Shown here: one piece after another, positions 1-5,416 of the stretch
Layout of the letters: each line of letters begins with the position of its first letter
Numbering within the stretch: position 1 is the stretch's first letter
Assembly (NCBI GenBank): GCA_902797565.1
Contig: CADBTO010000236.1
Location: 1-5,416, forward strand
DNA from: an uncultured Lachnospiraceae bacterium
GTDB lineage: Bacteria; Bacillota; Clostridia; Lachnospirales; Lachnospiraceae
DNA length: 5,416 nucleotides
Direction of reading: 5' to 3'
The notes under the pieces: generated by a model
Databases searched by the model: none
The model's input: the letters and a program-made list of their open reading frames with translations, nothing else
Told to the model about the DNA's origin: nothing
Made by a program: the position numbers and the translations under genes

Positions 1-574
1 CCGTGTAGAACGCACCCCCGGCGAAACCTGCCATCTCGCCTTCGTCATCGTATACAGGCGCATAGATCGGGATCACCATTTTTTTCGTAACCGGCGCCAT
101 CACAATCCCGGTACAGAACGCGCCCACATGGGCGCGGATCATTTCTTCCAGCTTTTTGGCGGAATCCGCATCCCGGAAGGTTTTGTCCACCGAATCCGGG
201 TTGATATGTGCCAGCACATAGGTATCCCACTGCGCGGCATACAGCCCTTCGATATTGTCCTCACCCTGTGCAAAAAGCTTTGTCTGCTCCCTTGACGCCT
301 GGATATATGCAGGATCATCCGGATGCGCAAGCACCTCGCGGATTTCGGTGGTTTTGCTGTAGCCGCTCAGGAAATCACAGCATCCACTGATATAGGTTTC
401 GATCATCTGTGCCCTGTCCCGCGCGATTACATTCATATCCCGGACTGCCTTGTCTTCGAGTACCTTCGTCAGGTTCCCGTTCATCACAAGAAACAGCACC
501 GTCATCGCGAGAATCTCCACGATTCCGATCAGCAGTGCGATCCTGAAGCCAACCTTATTTGAATTTGATCTCAC
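1..574 (-). CDS. Membrane-anchored dCache-domain sensor, N-terminal part (probable chemoreceptor or diguanylate cyclase)
   Basis: Only the first 191 codons are visible; the gene runs off the left edge. The chosen start is a GTG at 572-574, because GGAGGT (582-587) lies seven bases upstream and the reading frame is open from there. Residues 10-32 form one membrane helix (FRIALLIGIVEILAMTVLFL...). The following segment looks extracellular: a helical stretch at about 35-75, then a region resembling the membrane-distal and middle part of a double Cache ligand-binding domain, with GLYAAQWDTYVLAHINP (110-126) and IPIYAPVYDDEGEMAGFAGG (168-187). These resemble the 'GLYxxxWxTxVLxHxNP' and 'YxPVYDxxGxxxGFxGG' segments that I recall from clostridial sensors. 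In that family the domain binds small molecules outside the cell and signals through a cytoplasmic methyl-accepting, GGDEF or kinase module. That module lies outside the window, so the output type is unknown. The gene has its own promoter and follows a terminator, so it is not part of the sugar operon. Confidence 0.82.
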   Translation of the reverse strand, partial: MRSNSNKVGFRIALLIGIVEILAMTVLFLVMNGNLTKVLEDKAVRDMNVIARDRAQMIETYISGCCDFLSGYSKTTEIREVLAHPDDPAYIQASREQTKLFAQGEDNIEGLYAAQWDTYVLAHINPDSVDKTFRDADSAKKLEEMIRAHVGAFCTGIVMAPVTKKMVIPIYAPVYDDEGEMAGFAGGAFYT

Positions 575-652
575 AGCTACCACCTCCCTGTCAGCAAAGG
601 GCACCCTGCCACGCTGCTTCCAAACACATGCCCCGCAGCACCCTGTCTGTCC
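575..652 (-). other. Leader region of the dCache sensor mRNA
   Basis: This stretch lies between the predicted transcription start and the GTG. It holds two copies of CAGGGTGC (minus strand, at 638-645 and 601-608) and a possible 7-bp stem joining about 635-641 with 611-617 around a 17-base loop. I do not recognise a riboswitch or other known RNA. Apart from the ribosome site I see no firm function. Confidence 0.35.
582..587 (-). promoter_or_regulatory. Ribosome binding site supporting the GTG start of the dCache sensor
   Basis: The minus strand reads GGGAGGTGG here, with a GGAGGT core seven bases before the GTG at 572-574. It decides the start: the in-frame ATG codons further in fall inside the membrane helix and have no comparable site. 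Confidence 0.8.
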
Positions 653-680
653 ATCATACCACATCCGGCGATAAAGTAAA
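653..680 (-). promoter_or_regulatory. Sigma-A type promoter with extended -10 for the dCache sensor
   Basis: On the minus strand TATGAT (653-658) matches the -10 consensus at five of six positions. It is preceded by TG plus one base (661-659), making an extended -10. TTTACT (675-680) is a four-of-six match to the -35 consensus, with a 16-base spacer. Transcription would start near 646, giving a leader of roughly 70 bases before the GTG. The promoter sits just after the T-run of the upstream terminator, exactly where a new transcription unit would begin. The call rests on sequence match only. Confidence 0.65.
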
Positions 681-689
681 GCATTTCCG

Positions 690-726
690 AAAAAAAGCGC
701 GATGATGCCTGCTGCACCATCGCGCT
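690..726 (-). terminator. Strong rho-independent terminator after the GH32 gene
   Basis: Arms 715-726 and 696-707 form a 12-bp stem in the minus-strand RNA (AGCGCGAUGGUG with CAUCAUCGCGCU, one G-U wobble) around a seven-base loop. A run of seven T on the minus strand (690-696) follows at once. The stem begins four bases after the GH32 stop codon, so it marks the 3' end of the sugar operon and insulates the sensor gene. Confidence 0.93.
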
Positions 727-730
727 CTGT

Positions 731-2227
731 TTAACCAGTATACTCACACGCCAATACATCTGCCCTGGCACCGGCTCCGCCAAATGCCCCCATCTGGATT
801 CCTTCTGCAGAAAGATCCGTGTAAAACGCCGTCGTCATGACCTGGTCGCCGCCATTTACAAAAACCTCCACGCTGTATCGATCCAAAACCAGCCGCAGCT
901 GCACGTTCCTGCGGTCTCCGTTCACCTGGCAGCACTGCTGGTGAAGAATCGCACGCCGTGAACCAGAAAATGACCGGTCAATCCGCAGGATGCCCTCATC
1001 CGGCTCATAGGACAGTGCCGTATAATGCTTCCCGTCGCAGGCAAAACGGATTTCAAACCTGCGGTACAGGTCCGCCTCATCCACCGGCGAAATCTCAAGT
1101 GAAAGATCCAGCACCCTGCCGGAAACCCCTTCCAGTTCCCGCATCGCTCCGCCCGCAAATACCTCGTTTTCATAAGAAACCCGTTCTTCCAAAAGTGCCT
1201 CATATTCCTGCAGCGGCCGCTGGCAAAGCCGGCCATCTTTCATGAACAGTTCCCGCGGCAGACTCATCTGCCCCGCCCAGGGCGCGTCCTCATCCCGGAT
1301 CGAGCAGGCATCCCAGTTCTGCATCCAGCCAATCATGACCCGCCTGCCATCCGGCGTCTGCACCGTCTGCGGCGCATAGAAGTCGATCCCGTAATCAATC
1401 GCCTGGTTATGCTCCTCCGTAAAATGCATCGTTTCATGATCCAGTGTCCCAACCATGCAGAGCGTCCCGTCACCGCAGTGGTATTCATAACCTTCCGGCA
1501 GCATATCCTGCGGGCTGGTCAAAAACACTTCCTTTCCATCCAATGAGAAGAAATCCGGGCACTCCCACATCTGCCCGAAGCGTCCGTCCCCCCGTATGAG
1601 TACTGTCTCAAACTTCCACTGGAATCCATCCTCACTGGAAAACAGCAGCACCTGCCCGTTCTTGTCCCCGGTCTGGTTGACCGCTACCATATAATAGCCA
1701 TCCCCGCCGGCAAAATCTTTCTTCAAAAGGATTTTCGGATCCCGGAAATGGTGCGTACTGGCATCCGCCGGCAATTTCGTCCGGTCGATCACGGGATTGC
1801 CCGCGTATTTTTCAAAATCAACCCCATCCCCCACTGCGACGCACTGCTGCTGGAACTCCGCCTGCCCCCTCTTCTCCTCGCCCGTGTACATCAGCAGCAC
1901 ACGTCCGTCCGGGAGAGTCGCCGCGCTGCCGGAAAAACATCCGTCTTTATCATACTGCATATCCGGTGCCAGGGCGCAGGGCAGATACTCCCAATGCAGC
2001 AGGTCCTGCGACTTTGCATGCCCCCAGTGCATCGGCCCCCAATGGGACGCATAGGGATAATACTGGTAATACATCTGATATGCCCCGTCCGCATACGAAA
2101 ATCCGTTCGGGTCATTCATCCACCCGCAGCGGGAAACCAAATGGAAGGCAGGCCGCTGTTCCGGCGTGATTTTTTTCCCCGCTTCCTGCTCATAGCTGCG
2201 TGCATCCATCAACATCTGGCTTTGCAT
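731..2227 (-). CDS. Glycoside hydrolase family 32 beta-fructofuranosidase (sucrase/invertase, ScrB/SacA/BfrA-like), cytoplasmic
   Basis: This 498-residue protein has the expected length for bacterial intracellular GH32 enzymes and all three catalytic motifs. WMNDPNG is at 36-42 with nucleophile Asp39. FRDPK is at 161-165 with transition-state stabiliser Asp163. WECPDFF is at 221-227 with acid/base Glu222. Supporting family segments are FSGSAA (98-103), FYAPQT (283-288) and SVEVFVNGG (452-460), the last in the C-terminal beta-sandwich. There is no signal peptide, so it should act in the cytoplasm, cleaving the terminal beta-fructosyl bond of an imported sugar. The start ATG has GAGGAG seven bases upstream; Met5 and Met7 are less well placed. 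Automatic naming may give 'sucrose-6-phosphate hydrolase', but the neighbouring importer is an ABC system, which does not phosphorylate its cargo. Unphosphorylated sucrose or short fructo-oligosaccharides are therefore the likelier substrates (inference). A terminator lies directly upstream and another directly downstream. Confidence 0.95.
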   Translation of the reverse strand: MQSQMLMDARSYEQEAGKKITPEQRPAFHLVSRCGWMNDPNGFSYADGAYQMYYQYYPYASHWGPMHWGHAKSQDLLHWEYLPCALAPDMQYDKDGCFSGSAATLPDGRVLLMYTGEEKRGQAEFQQQCVAVGDGVDFEKYAGNPVIDRTKLPADASTHHFRDPKILLKKDFAGGDGYYMVAVNQTGDKNGQVLLFSSEDGFQWKFETVLIRGDGRFGQMWECPDFFSLDGKEVFLTSPQDMLPEGYEYHCGDGTLCMVGTLDHETMHFTEEHNQAIDYGIDFYAPQTVQTPDGRRVMIGWMQNWDACSIRDEDAPWAGQMSLPRELFMKDGRLCQRPLQEYEALLEERVSYENEVFAGGAMRELEGVSGRVLDLSLEISPVDEADLYRRFEIRFACDGKHYTALSYEPDEGILRIDRSFSGSRRAILHQQCCQVNGDRRNVQLRLVLDRYSVEVFVNGGDQVMTTAFYTDLSAEGIQMGAFGGAGARADVLACEYTG

Positions 2228-2234
2228 ATTTTTT

Positions 2235-2240
2235 CTCCTC
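2235..2240 (-). promoter_or_regulatory. Ribosome binding site of the GH32 gene
   Basis: The minus strand reads AGAGGAGAA, with GAGGAG seven bases before the ATG at 2225-2227. It favours that ATG over the nearby in-frame Met5 and Met7 codons. It begins only about 14 bases after the T-run of the upstream terminator, which leaves no room for a promoter between the two. Confidence 0.8.
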
Positions 2241-2253
2241 TTCTGAAAAAGCG

Positions 2254-2283
2254 AAAAAAAGGAACCGGAGCGAGCCGGTTCCT
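2254..2283 (-). terminator. Rho-independent terminator between the MalG-type permease and GH32 genes
   Basis: GGAACCGG (2261-2268) and CCGGTTCC (2275-2282) form a perfect inverted repeat around a six-base loop, extended by one A-T pair (2260/2283). On the minus strand the hairpin is followed by seven T (2254-2260), then CGC and five more T. This is the classical intrinsic terminator form. It lies 26 bases past the permease stop codon and before the GH32 ribosome site. It probably reduces, rather than abolishes, transcription into the GH32 gene, because I see no convincing promoter downstream of it. Confidence 0.85.
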
Positions 2284-2309
2284 ATGTGTATTAACTTCCT
2301 GACTCAGGC

Positions 2310-3170
2310 TTACCCCTTTACCGCGCCCGAAGTCACACCTTCTACAATATACCGCTGCAGGAAGACATACAGAATCAGGATCGGCAGGATTGCCAGCAGC
2401 AGCGCCGCCATCACCAGGCCGATATCGGTTGAATACGTCCCGTAGAATGCCTGGGTTGCAATCGGAATCGTGTACAGTTCCTTCTTCTTCAGCACGAGCG
2501 AAGGAAGCAGGTAGTCATTCCAGAATGCCATCGCATCAATGATCGCCACCGTTGCAATCGTAGGCTTGAGCAGCGGGAAGATAATCCGCCAGAACGTCCC
2601 CCACCGGGTACATCCGTCAATATACGCCGCTTCCTCCAGTTCCAGAGGAATATTCGTATGGATTGCGCCGTGGAACATAAACGTTGCCATTGAAACGGAG
2701 AACCCGACGTGCATCAGGATCAGCGTCAGCCTGCTGTTCAGTACATTGAAGATACCGCCGTATACGGATACCAGCGGAACCATCAGCACCTGGAACGGAA
2801 TAACCATAGAAGCCACCATCAGGCCAAAGAGGATGATGCTTGCCTTCCACTTTCCATTCCGCACGATCACGAATGCCGCCATCGCAGACACAGGAATCGT
2901 AATCGCCGTTGCGCAGATCGTAACAATCAGAGAGTTTCCAAACACCGTCCAGAACTTCATCTTCCGCATTGCCTCCGGGAAGTTCTTTAAGGTAAAGCCA
3001 TGTTCGCCAATCAGCGCCAGCGGGTTGGTCGTGATGTCCGCCTTTGTCTTGAACACGTTGATGATGACCAGAAGGAAGGGCATCACCGCATAGAGGAACA
3101 ACACCAGGAGGATGATCCACATAACGAGGTGCATCATTTTTTTCTTTTTCAGGGCCTTTTCGCTTTCCAT
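2310..3170 (-). CDS. Carbohydrate ABC transporter permease, MalG/CUT1 type
   Basis: This 286-residue inner-membrane subunit has six predicted helices (about 13-38, 76-101, 110-133, 143-166, 203-222 and 246-271). A Lys-rich cytoplasmic N-terminus (KALKKKK) precedes the first helix. The EAA loop that docks the ATPase is clear at about 180-199 (EAAYIDGCTRWGTFWRIIFP), with the conserved Glu-Ala-Ala, Gly and Pro. The C-terminus GAVKG is typical of MalG-like subunits. FWNDYLLP (216-223) matches the family's conserved segment in the fifth helix. The start ATG overlaps the stop of the preceding permease as TAATG, and GGAGGT lies nine bases upstream inside that gene, so the two subunits are probably made in coupled, equal amounts. 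Next to a GH32 enzyme, the likely cargo is sucrose or fructo-oligosaccharide (inference). Confidence 0.95.
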   Translation of the reverse strand: MESEKALKKKKMMHLVMWIILLVLFLYAVMPFLLVIINVFKTKADITTNPLALIGEHGFTLKNFPEAMRKMKFWTVFGNSLIVTICATAITIPVSAMAAFVIVRNGKWKASIILFGLMVASMVIPFQVLMVPLVSVYGGIFNVLNSRLTLILMHVGFSVSMATFMFHGAIHTNIPLELEEAAYIDGCTRWGTFWRIIFPLLKPTIATVAIIDAMAFWNDYLLPSLVLKKKELYTIPIATQAFYGTYSTDIGLVMAALLLAILPILILYVFLQRYIVEGVTSGAVKG

Positions 3171-3185
3171 TATGCAGCCACCTCC
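3168..3185 (-). promoter_or_regulatory. TAATG stop/start overlap with ribosome site coupling the two permeases
   Basis: The stop TAA of the MalF-type gene (3170-3172) shares one base with the ATG of the MalG-type gene (3168-3170). GGAGGT at 3180-3185, inside the last codons of the first gene, lies nine bases before that ATG. The arrangement suggests translational re-initiation and balanced synthesis of the two channel halves. Confidence 0.75.
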
Positions 3186-4048
3186 CCTTTCTTCCCAACG
3201 TAAACCTGGGTAATACCAACGATTGCGCAGACCAGGAACAGGATGAATGCCTCAGCCTGGCCCAGGCCATAGTTCTTGTATGTGAATGCCTGGTTGTACA
3301 CGTGCATTGCCGCCATCACGGAAGTGTTGAACGGCTCGCCCTTGGTCAGGGACAGGTTCACGTCGTAAACCACGTAGAAGCGGGTGATGGACAGGAAGAT
3401 GCACTGCACGAACGAAGCCCGCATCAAAGGGATCGTCACATTCATCATCGCCTGCATCGGCGTACAGCCGTCGATCAGCGCCGCCTCTTTCAAAGCGTCA
3501 GACACGCTCATAAAACCTGCAACATAAATCAGCATCATATAGCCAGCGTACTGCCATACGGATACTGTCACCAGCGCGAACATCGCACCGGATGTGGTCG
3601 AGAGCGGCGAAGGCACCGTCCCGCCTGCAATCGCCCCGGCCACTGCCACATAAGCACGGTTGAACACGAATTTCCAGATATAACCCAAAACGATCCCGCC
3701 GATCAGGTTCGGAATGAAGAAGCCGGAACGGAAGAAGTTCTGCCCCTTAACCCCGCTGGTCACAAGATACGCCAGTAAAAACGCGAAAACATTGATCAGG
3801 ATGACGGAAAAGATCGAATACAGGATCGTCCTTCCCATCGCGATCCAATAATCACCATCTGCAAATGCCCCCACATAATTCGCAAGCCCAACGAAAGGCT
3901 TTGATGCCGAAACGCCGTCCCAGCTGGTGAATGTCAGATAAATACCATAAATAAAAGGCACGATCACCACTGCCGTAAACAGCAGGGCTGCAGGTCCAGC
4001 AAAGATCAGGAACTGCTGCACCTTATAGCTCATTGTATTCCGTTTCAT
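3170..4048 (-). CDS. Carbohydrate ABC transporter permease, MalF/CUT1 type
   Basis: This 292-residue membrane protein lacks the large periplasmic insertion of enterobacterial MalF, as is normal for Gram-positive CUT1 permeases. Six helices are expected (about 12-38, 72-96, 107-128, 155-178, 209-228 and 263-284). The region FTSWDG (40-45) followed by FVGLANY (52-58) is the usual MalF-type first loop. The EAA loop lies at about 188-207 (EAALIDGCTPMQAMMNVTIP). It would pair with the MalG-type subunit to form the translocation channel. The ATG is preceded by AAGGGGA about five bases upstream. An alternative in-frame Met at residue 6 lacks a comparable site. The gene follows the binding-protein gene after a 56-base gap containing a hairpin and overlaps the next permease by one base. 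Confidence 0.95.
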   Translation of the reverse strand: MKRNTMSYKVQQFLIFAGPAALLFTAVVIVPFIYGIYLTFTSWDGVSASKPFVGLANYVGAFADGDYWIAMGRTILYSIFSVILINVFAFLLAYLVTSGVKGQNFFRSGFFIPNLIGGIVLGYIWKFVFNRAYVAVAGAIAGGTVPSPLSTTSGAMFALVTVSVWQYAGYMMLIYVAGFMSVSDALKEAALIDGCTPMQAMMNVTIPLMRASFVQCIFLSITRFYVVYDVNLSLTKGEPFNTSVMAAMHVYNQAFTYKNYGLGQAEAFILFLVCAIVGITQVYVGKKGEVAA

Positions 4049-4068
4049 AGATTCCCCTTTCTCAAAGA

Positions 4069-4098
4069 GGGCGGGGCATCATTCCCGATGCCCCGTCC
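4069..4098 (-). promoter_or_regulatory. Intercistronic hairpin after the binding-protein gene
   Basis: CGGGGCATC (4072-4080) and GATGCCCCG (4087-4095) form a perfect 9-bp inverted repeat around a six-base loop. Two more pairs are possible beyond one mismatch. It starts about ten bases after the binding-protein stop codon. The minus strand downstream reads CCCTCTTTGAG, so there is no real T-run and it is not a clear terminator. Such hairpins commonly protect the 3' end of the binding-protein message, allowing more of that subunit than of the permeases; that role here is inferred. Confidence 0.65.
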
Positions 4099-4104
4099 AG
4101 CCCT

Positions 4105-5416
4105 TTACTGTGCGTCCGGAACTTCTACAGATGCCCAGTAGCTGTCGATCTCGTCTCCAAATGCAGCGCGATCCGCTTCGCCAGCCAGATACTTCTGGAA
4201 GGAAGCACCCGTCTTTGCATAGTGGTCATCCGGCAGATAGTTGTAGTTCGGGGTCAGCTTGTCCGCATCCGCATATTCTTTAACAGACTTTCCAAGGGGA
4301 TCCGTGACTTCCAGTGTAATATTGGAGAATGCCGGAACCAGTGCGCAGGTCTCAACGATGAACTTCTGCCCTGCCTCTTCGTTCACGAGCCAGTTCAGGA
4401 AGTCTTTTGCTGCCTGCTGCTGTGCTGCGGAAGTATTTTCAGAAGAATCAATGAAGAAGTACTTGGAACCGCCGCCGACAAGTTTCGTATTAAAATCTCC
4501 ATCGGTATTCTGCGGAACCGGCATCATCCCCATATTCTCGCTATAATCATAAGCATTCAGTACGGACCAGTCCCAGTTCCCGCCAAACATAAATGCGATC
4601 TCGCCTTCTGCCAGCTTCTGCTCTGTCACCTCGCGCTCTGCGGAAGTTGCCGCATCCTTTGCATAGTTGTACTTCATCAGTACATCAAAGGTATCCATCA
4701 TCGCATTGAAGGTCGCATTGTCGGCGATCTTCTGGGAACCATCGTGCAGCGCTGTCACAAATGCGTGTGCGTCATCCTGCTCTTCATAGGTTTCTGCCAG
4801 GAAGTGTGCGCCCAGCGACCAGTCTTCCTTCATAATCCCGGTCGGCGCTGCCATTCCGCCGTCCACCAGCTTCTGACAGATCGCGTCAAAGTCCTCGGTT
4901 GTCTTGATTGTGGAAGGATCGAAGGTCTCGCCGGTTGTCTTCTCGATCGCGTCCTTATTATAGATGATCCCGCGTGCCTCAACGCAAACCGGGAATCCAT
5001 AGGTCTTGCCGTCAATGCTAATTGCCTGGGTGGTGTTCTTCACCCAATCCTGGTCGGACAGATCCAGCGCATGCTCTGCTGCCAGGGAATATACGTCTTT
5101 TGCGTCTACCATCGAAATGGTGTACGGATCATTCGATGCATAACGTGTGGAAAGGTGAGCCGACACTGTATCACTGGAGTAGTACACCTCAACGTCCACC
5201 CCTGTCTCTTCTGAATACTCCGAAGCCATCTCTTCCATCTGGTCCTGAATCTCCATCTTGGAATTGAAGATCGTGATCGATGCACCTTCGGTCGAAACTT
5301 CACCGGACTCTGCATCGCTGCTTGCTTCGCTGCCTGCTTCGCTGCTTGCTTCGCTGCCCGCATCGCCGGATCCGGATCCACCGGAGCCGCCGCAGCCAGA
5401 GAGCATTCCAACCGTC
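4105..5416 (-). CDS. Extracellular sugar-binding lipoprotein of a CUT1 ABC transporter (family 1 solute-binding protein), 5' partial
   Basis: The frame stays open to the right edge, so the true start and most of the signal peptide are missing. The visible part begins TVGMLSGC, the end of a lipoprotein signal with lipobox LSGC; the ATG at 5404-5406 lies within the signal and is not the real start. The Cys encoded at 5392-5394 would be lipidated and anchor the protein outside the membrane. A flexible acidic linker of about 35 residues rich in Ser, Gly, Ala and Glu follows. The mature fold then shows family 1 features: ITIFNSK (first strand), a KTYGFPV segment, GIIYNKDAIE, and the late EIAFMFGGNWDW segment. 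The mature portion of roughly 430 residues is normal for the family. It delivers a sugar to the two permeases; fructosides are likely given the GH32 gene, but the binding site cannot be read for specificity. The operon promoter should lie beyond the right edge. Confidence 0.93.
   Translation of the reverse strand, partial: TVGMLSGCGGSGGSGSGDAGSEASSEAGSEASSDAESGEVSTEGASITIFNSKMEIQDQMEEMASEYSEETGVDVEVYYSSDTVSAHLSTRYASNDPYTISMVDAKDVYSLAAEHALDLSDQDWVKNTTQAISIDGKTYGFPVCVEARGIIYNKDAIEKTTGETFDPSTIKTTEDFDAICQKLVDGGMAAPTGIMKEDWSLGAHFLAETYEEQDDAHAFVTALHDGSQKIADNATFNAMMDTFDVLMKYNYAKDAATSAEREVTEQKLAEGEIAFMFGGNWDWSVLNAYDYSENMGMMPVPQNTDGDFNTKLVGGGSKYFFIDSSENTSAAQQQAAKDFLNWLVNEEAGQKFIVETCALVPAFSNITLEVTDPLGKSVKEYADADKLTPNYNYLPDDHYAKTGASFQKYLAGEADRAAFGDEIDSYWASVEVPDAQ
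5312..5367 (-). repeat. In-frame 12-bp tandem repeat in the lipoprotein linker
   Basis: On the plus strand the unit GCTTCGCTGCYT (first copy and final partial copy carry GCATCG) repeats about 4.6 times with few changes. It encodes the low-complexity linker GSEASSEAGSEASSDA just after the lipidated Cys. As the unit is a multiple of three, gain or loss of copies would change linker length without breaking the frame. Confidence 0.85.

Noticed and set aside
1748..2302. 184-codon open frame on the plus strand
   Set aside because: It is antisense to the GH32 gene through its catalytic motifs, has no ribosome site, and gives a low-credibility protein.
2298..2308. Short palindrome CCTGACTCAGG just after the MalG-type permease stop
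   Set aside because: Five-base arms around one base cannot form a useful RNA hairpin, and an 11-base palindrome is expected by chance. It might be an operator half-site, but nothing else supports that.
2284..2330. Possible promoter for the GH32 gene upstream of the terminator (TTAATA region on the minus strand)
   Set aside because: The -10-like TTAATA has no matching -35 at proper spacing, and a transcript from it would meet the terminator at once.
2617..3270. 217-codon open frame on the minus strand spanning the permease junction
   Set aside because: It is out of frame with both permeases, which have clear EAA loops and membrane helices in their own frames. The product has no membrane character or known domain.
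4069..4104. Rho-independent terminator between binding protein and MalF-type permease
   Set aside because: The stem is good but the downstream minus strand lacks a T-run, and the permeases need to be transcribed from the same promoter. I list it as an intercistronic hairpin instead.
4222..5214. Long open frame of 330 codons on the plus strand
   Set aside because: It lies fully antisense to the well-supported binding-protein gene, starts with GTG without a ribosome site, and its Ile/Cys/Arg-rich product shows no recognisable domain. It is a by-product of codon use on the other strand.
5312..5367. CRISPR-like or minisatellite array
   Set aside because: The units are 12 bp, contiguous with no spacers, and encode a normal flexible linker inside a gene, so it is a coding tandem repeat.

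Overview
The window reads almost entirely on the minus strand and holds the end of a sugar-uptake operon followed by the start of an independent sensor gene. In transcription order (right to left) it contains five genes: an extracellular sugar-binding lipoprotein whose 5' end lies beyond the right edge, two CUT1-type ABC permeases (MalF-like, then MalG-like), an intracellular GH32 beta-fructosidase, and the N-terminal part of a membrane-anchored dCache sensor that runs off the left edge.

The organism looks like a Gram-positive anaerobe of the Clostridia, most likely Lachnospiraceae or a relative. The grounds are a lipobox lipoprotein with an acidic Ser/Gly/Glu linker, strong GGAGG ribosome sites at nearly every gene, classic hairpin-plus-T-run terminators, a TGnTATGAT extended -10, and a dCache sensor of the style common in gut Clostridia. 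Base composition appears moderately above 50% GC. The taxonomic call is inference from style, not from a marker gene.

Layout: 4105-5416 binding protein (partial); 4049-4104 short gap with a perfect 9-bp hairpin; 3170-4048 MalF-type permease; 2310-3170 MalG-type permease, joined to it by a TAATG stop/start overlap; 2228-2309 gap with a terminator facing the GH32 gene; 731-2227 GH32 enzyme; 690-726 strong terminator; about 653-680 promoter and 575-652 leader of the next gene; 1-574 dCache sensor (GTG start, partial). No gap exceeds 300 bases.

How it works together: the lipoprotein would capture a fructose-containing sugar (sucrose, kestose or short fructo-oligosaccharides), the permease pair would import it without phosphorylation, and the cytoplasmic GH32 enzyme would release fructose. 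No ATPase gene is in the window, which fits CUT1 systems energised by a shared MsmK-type ATPase encoded elsewhere. The system type is familiar. The points worth a second look are RNA-level punctuation: a hairpin after the binding-protein gene, a terminator between transporter and enzyme, and an in-frame 12-bp tandem repeat in the lipoprotein linker. I see no mobile element, CRISPR array, tRNA or rRNA, and no clear evidence of an undescribed system.
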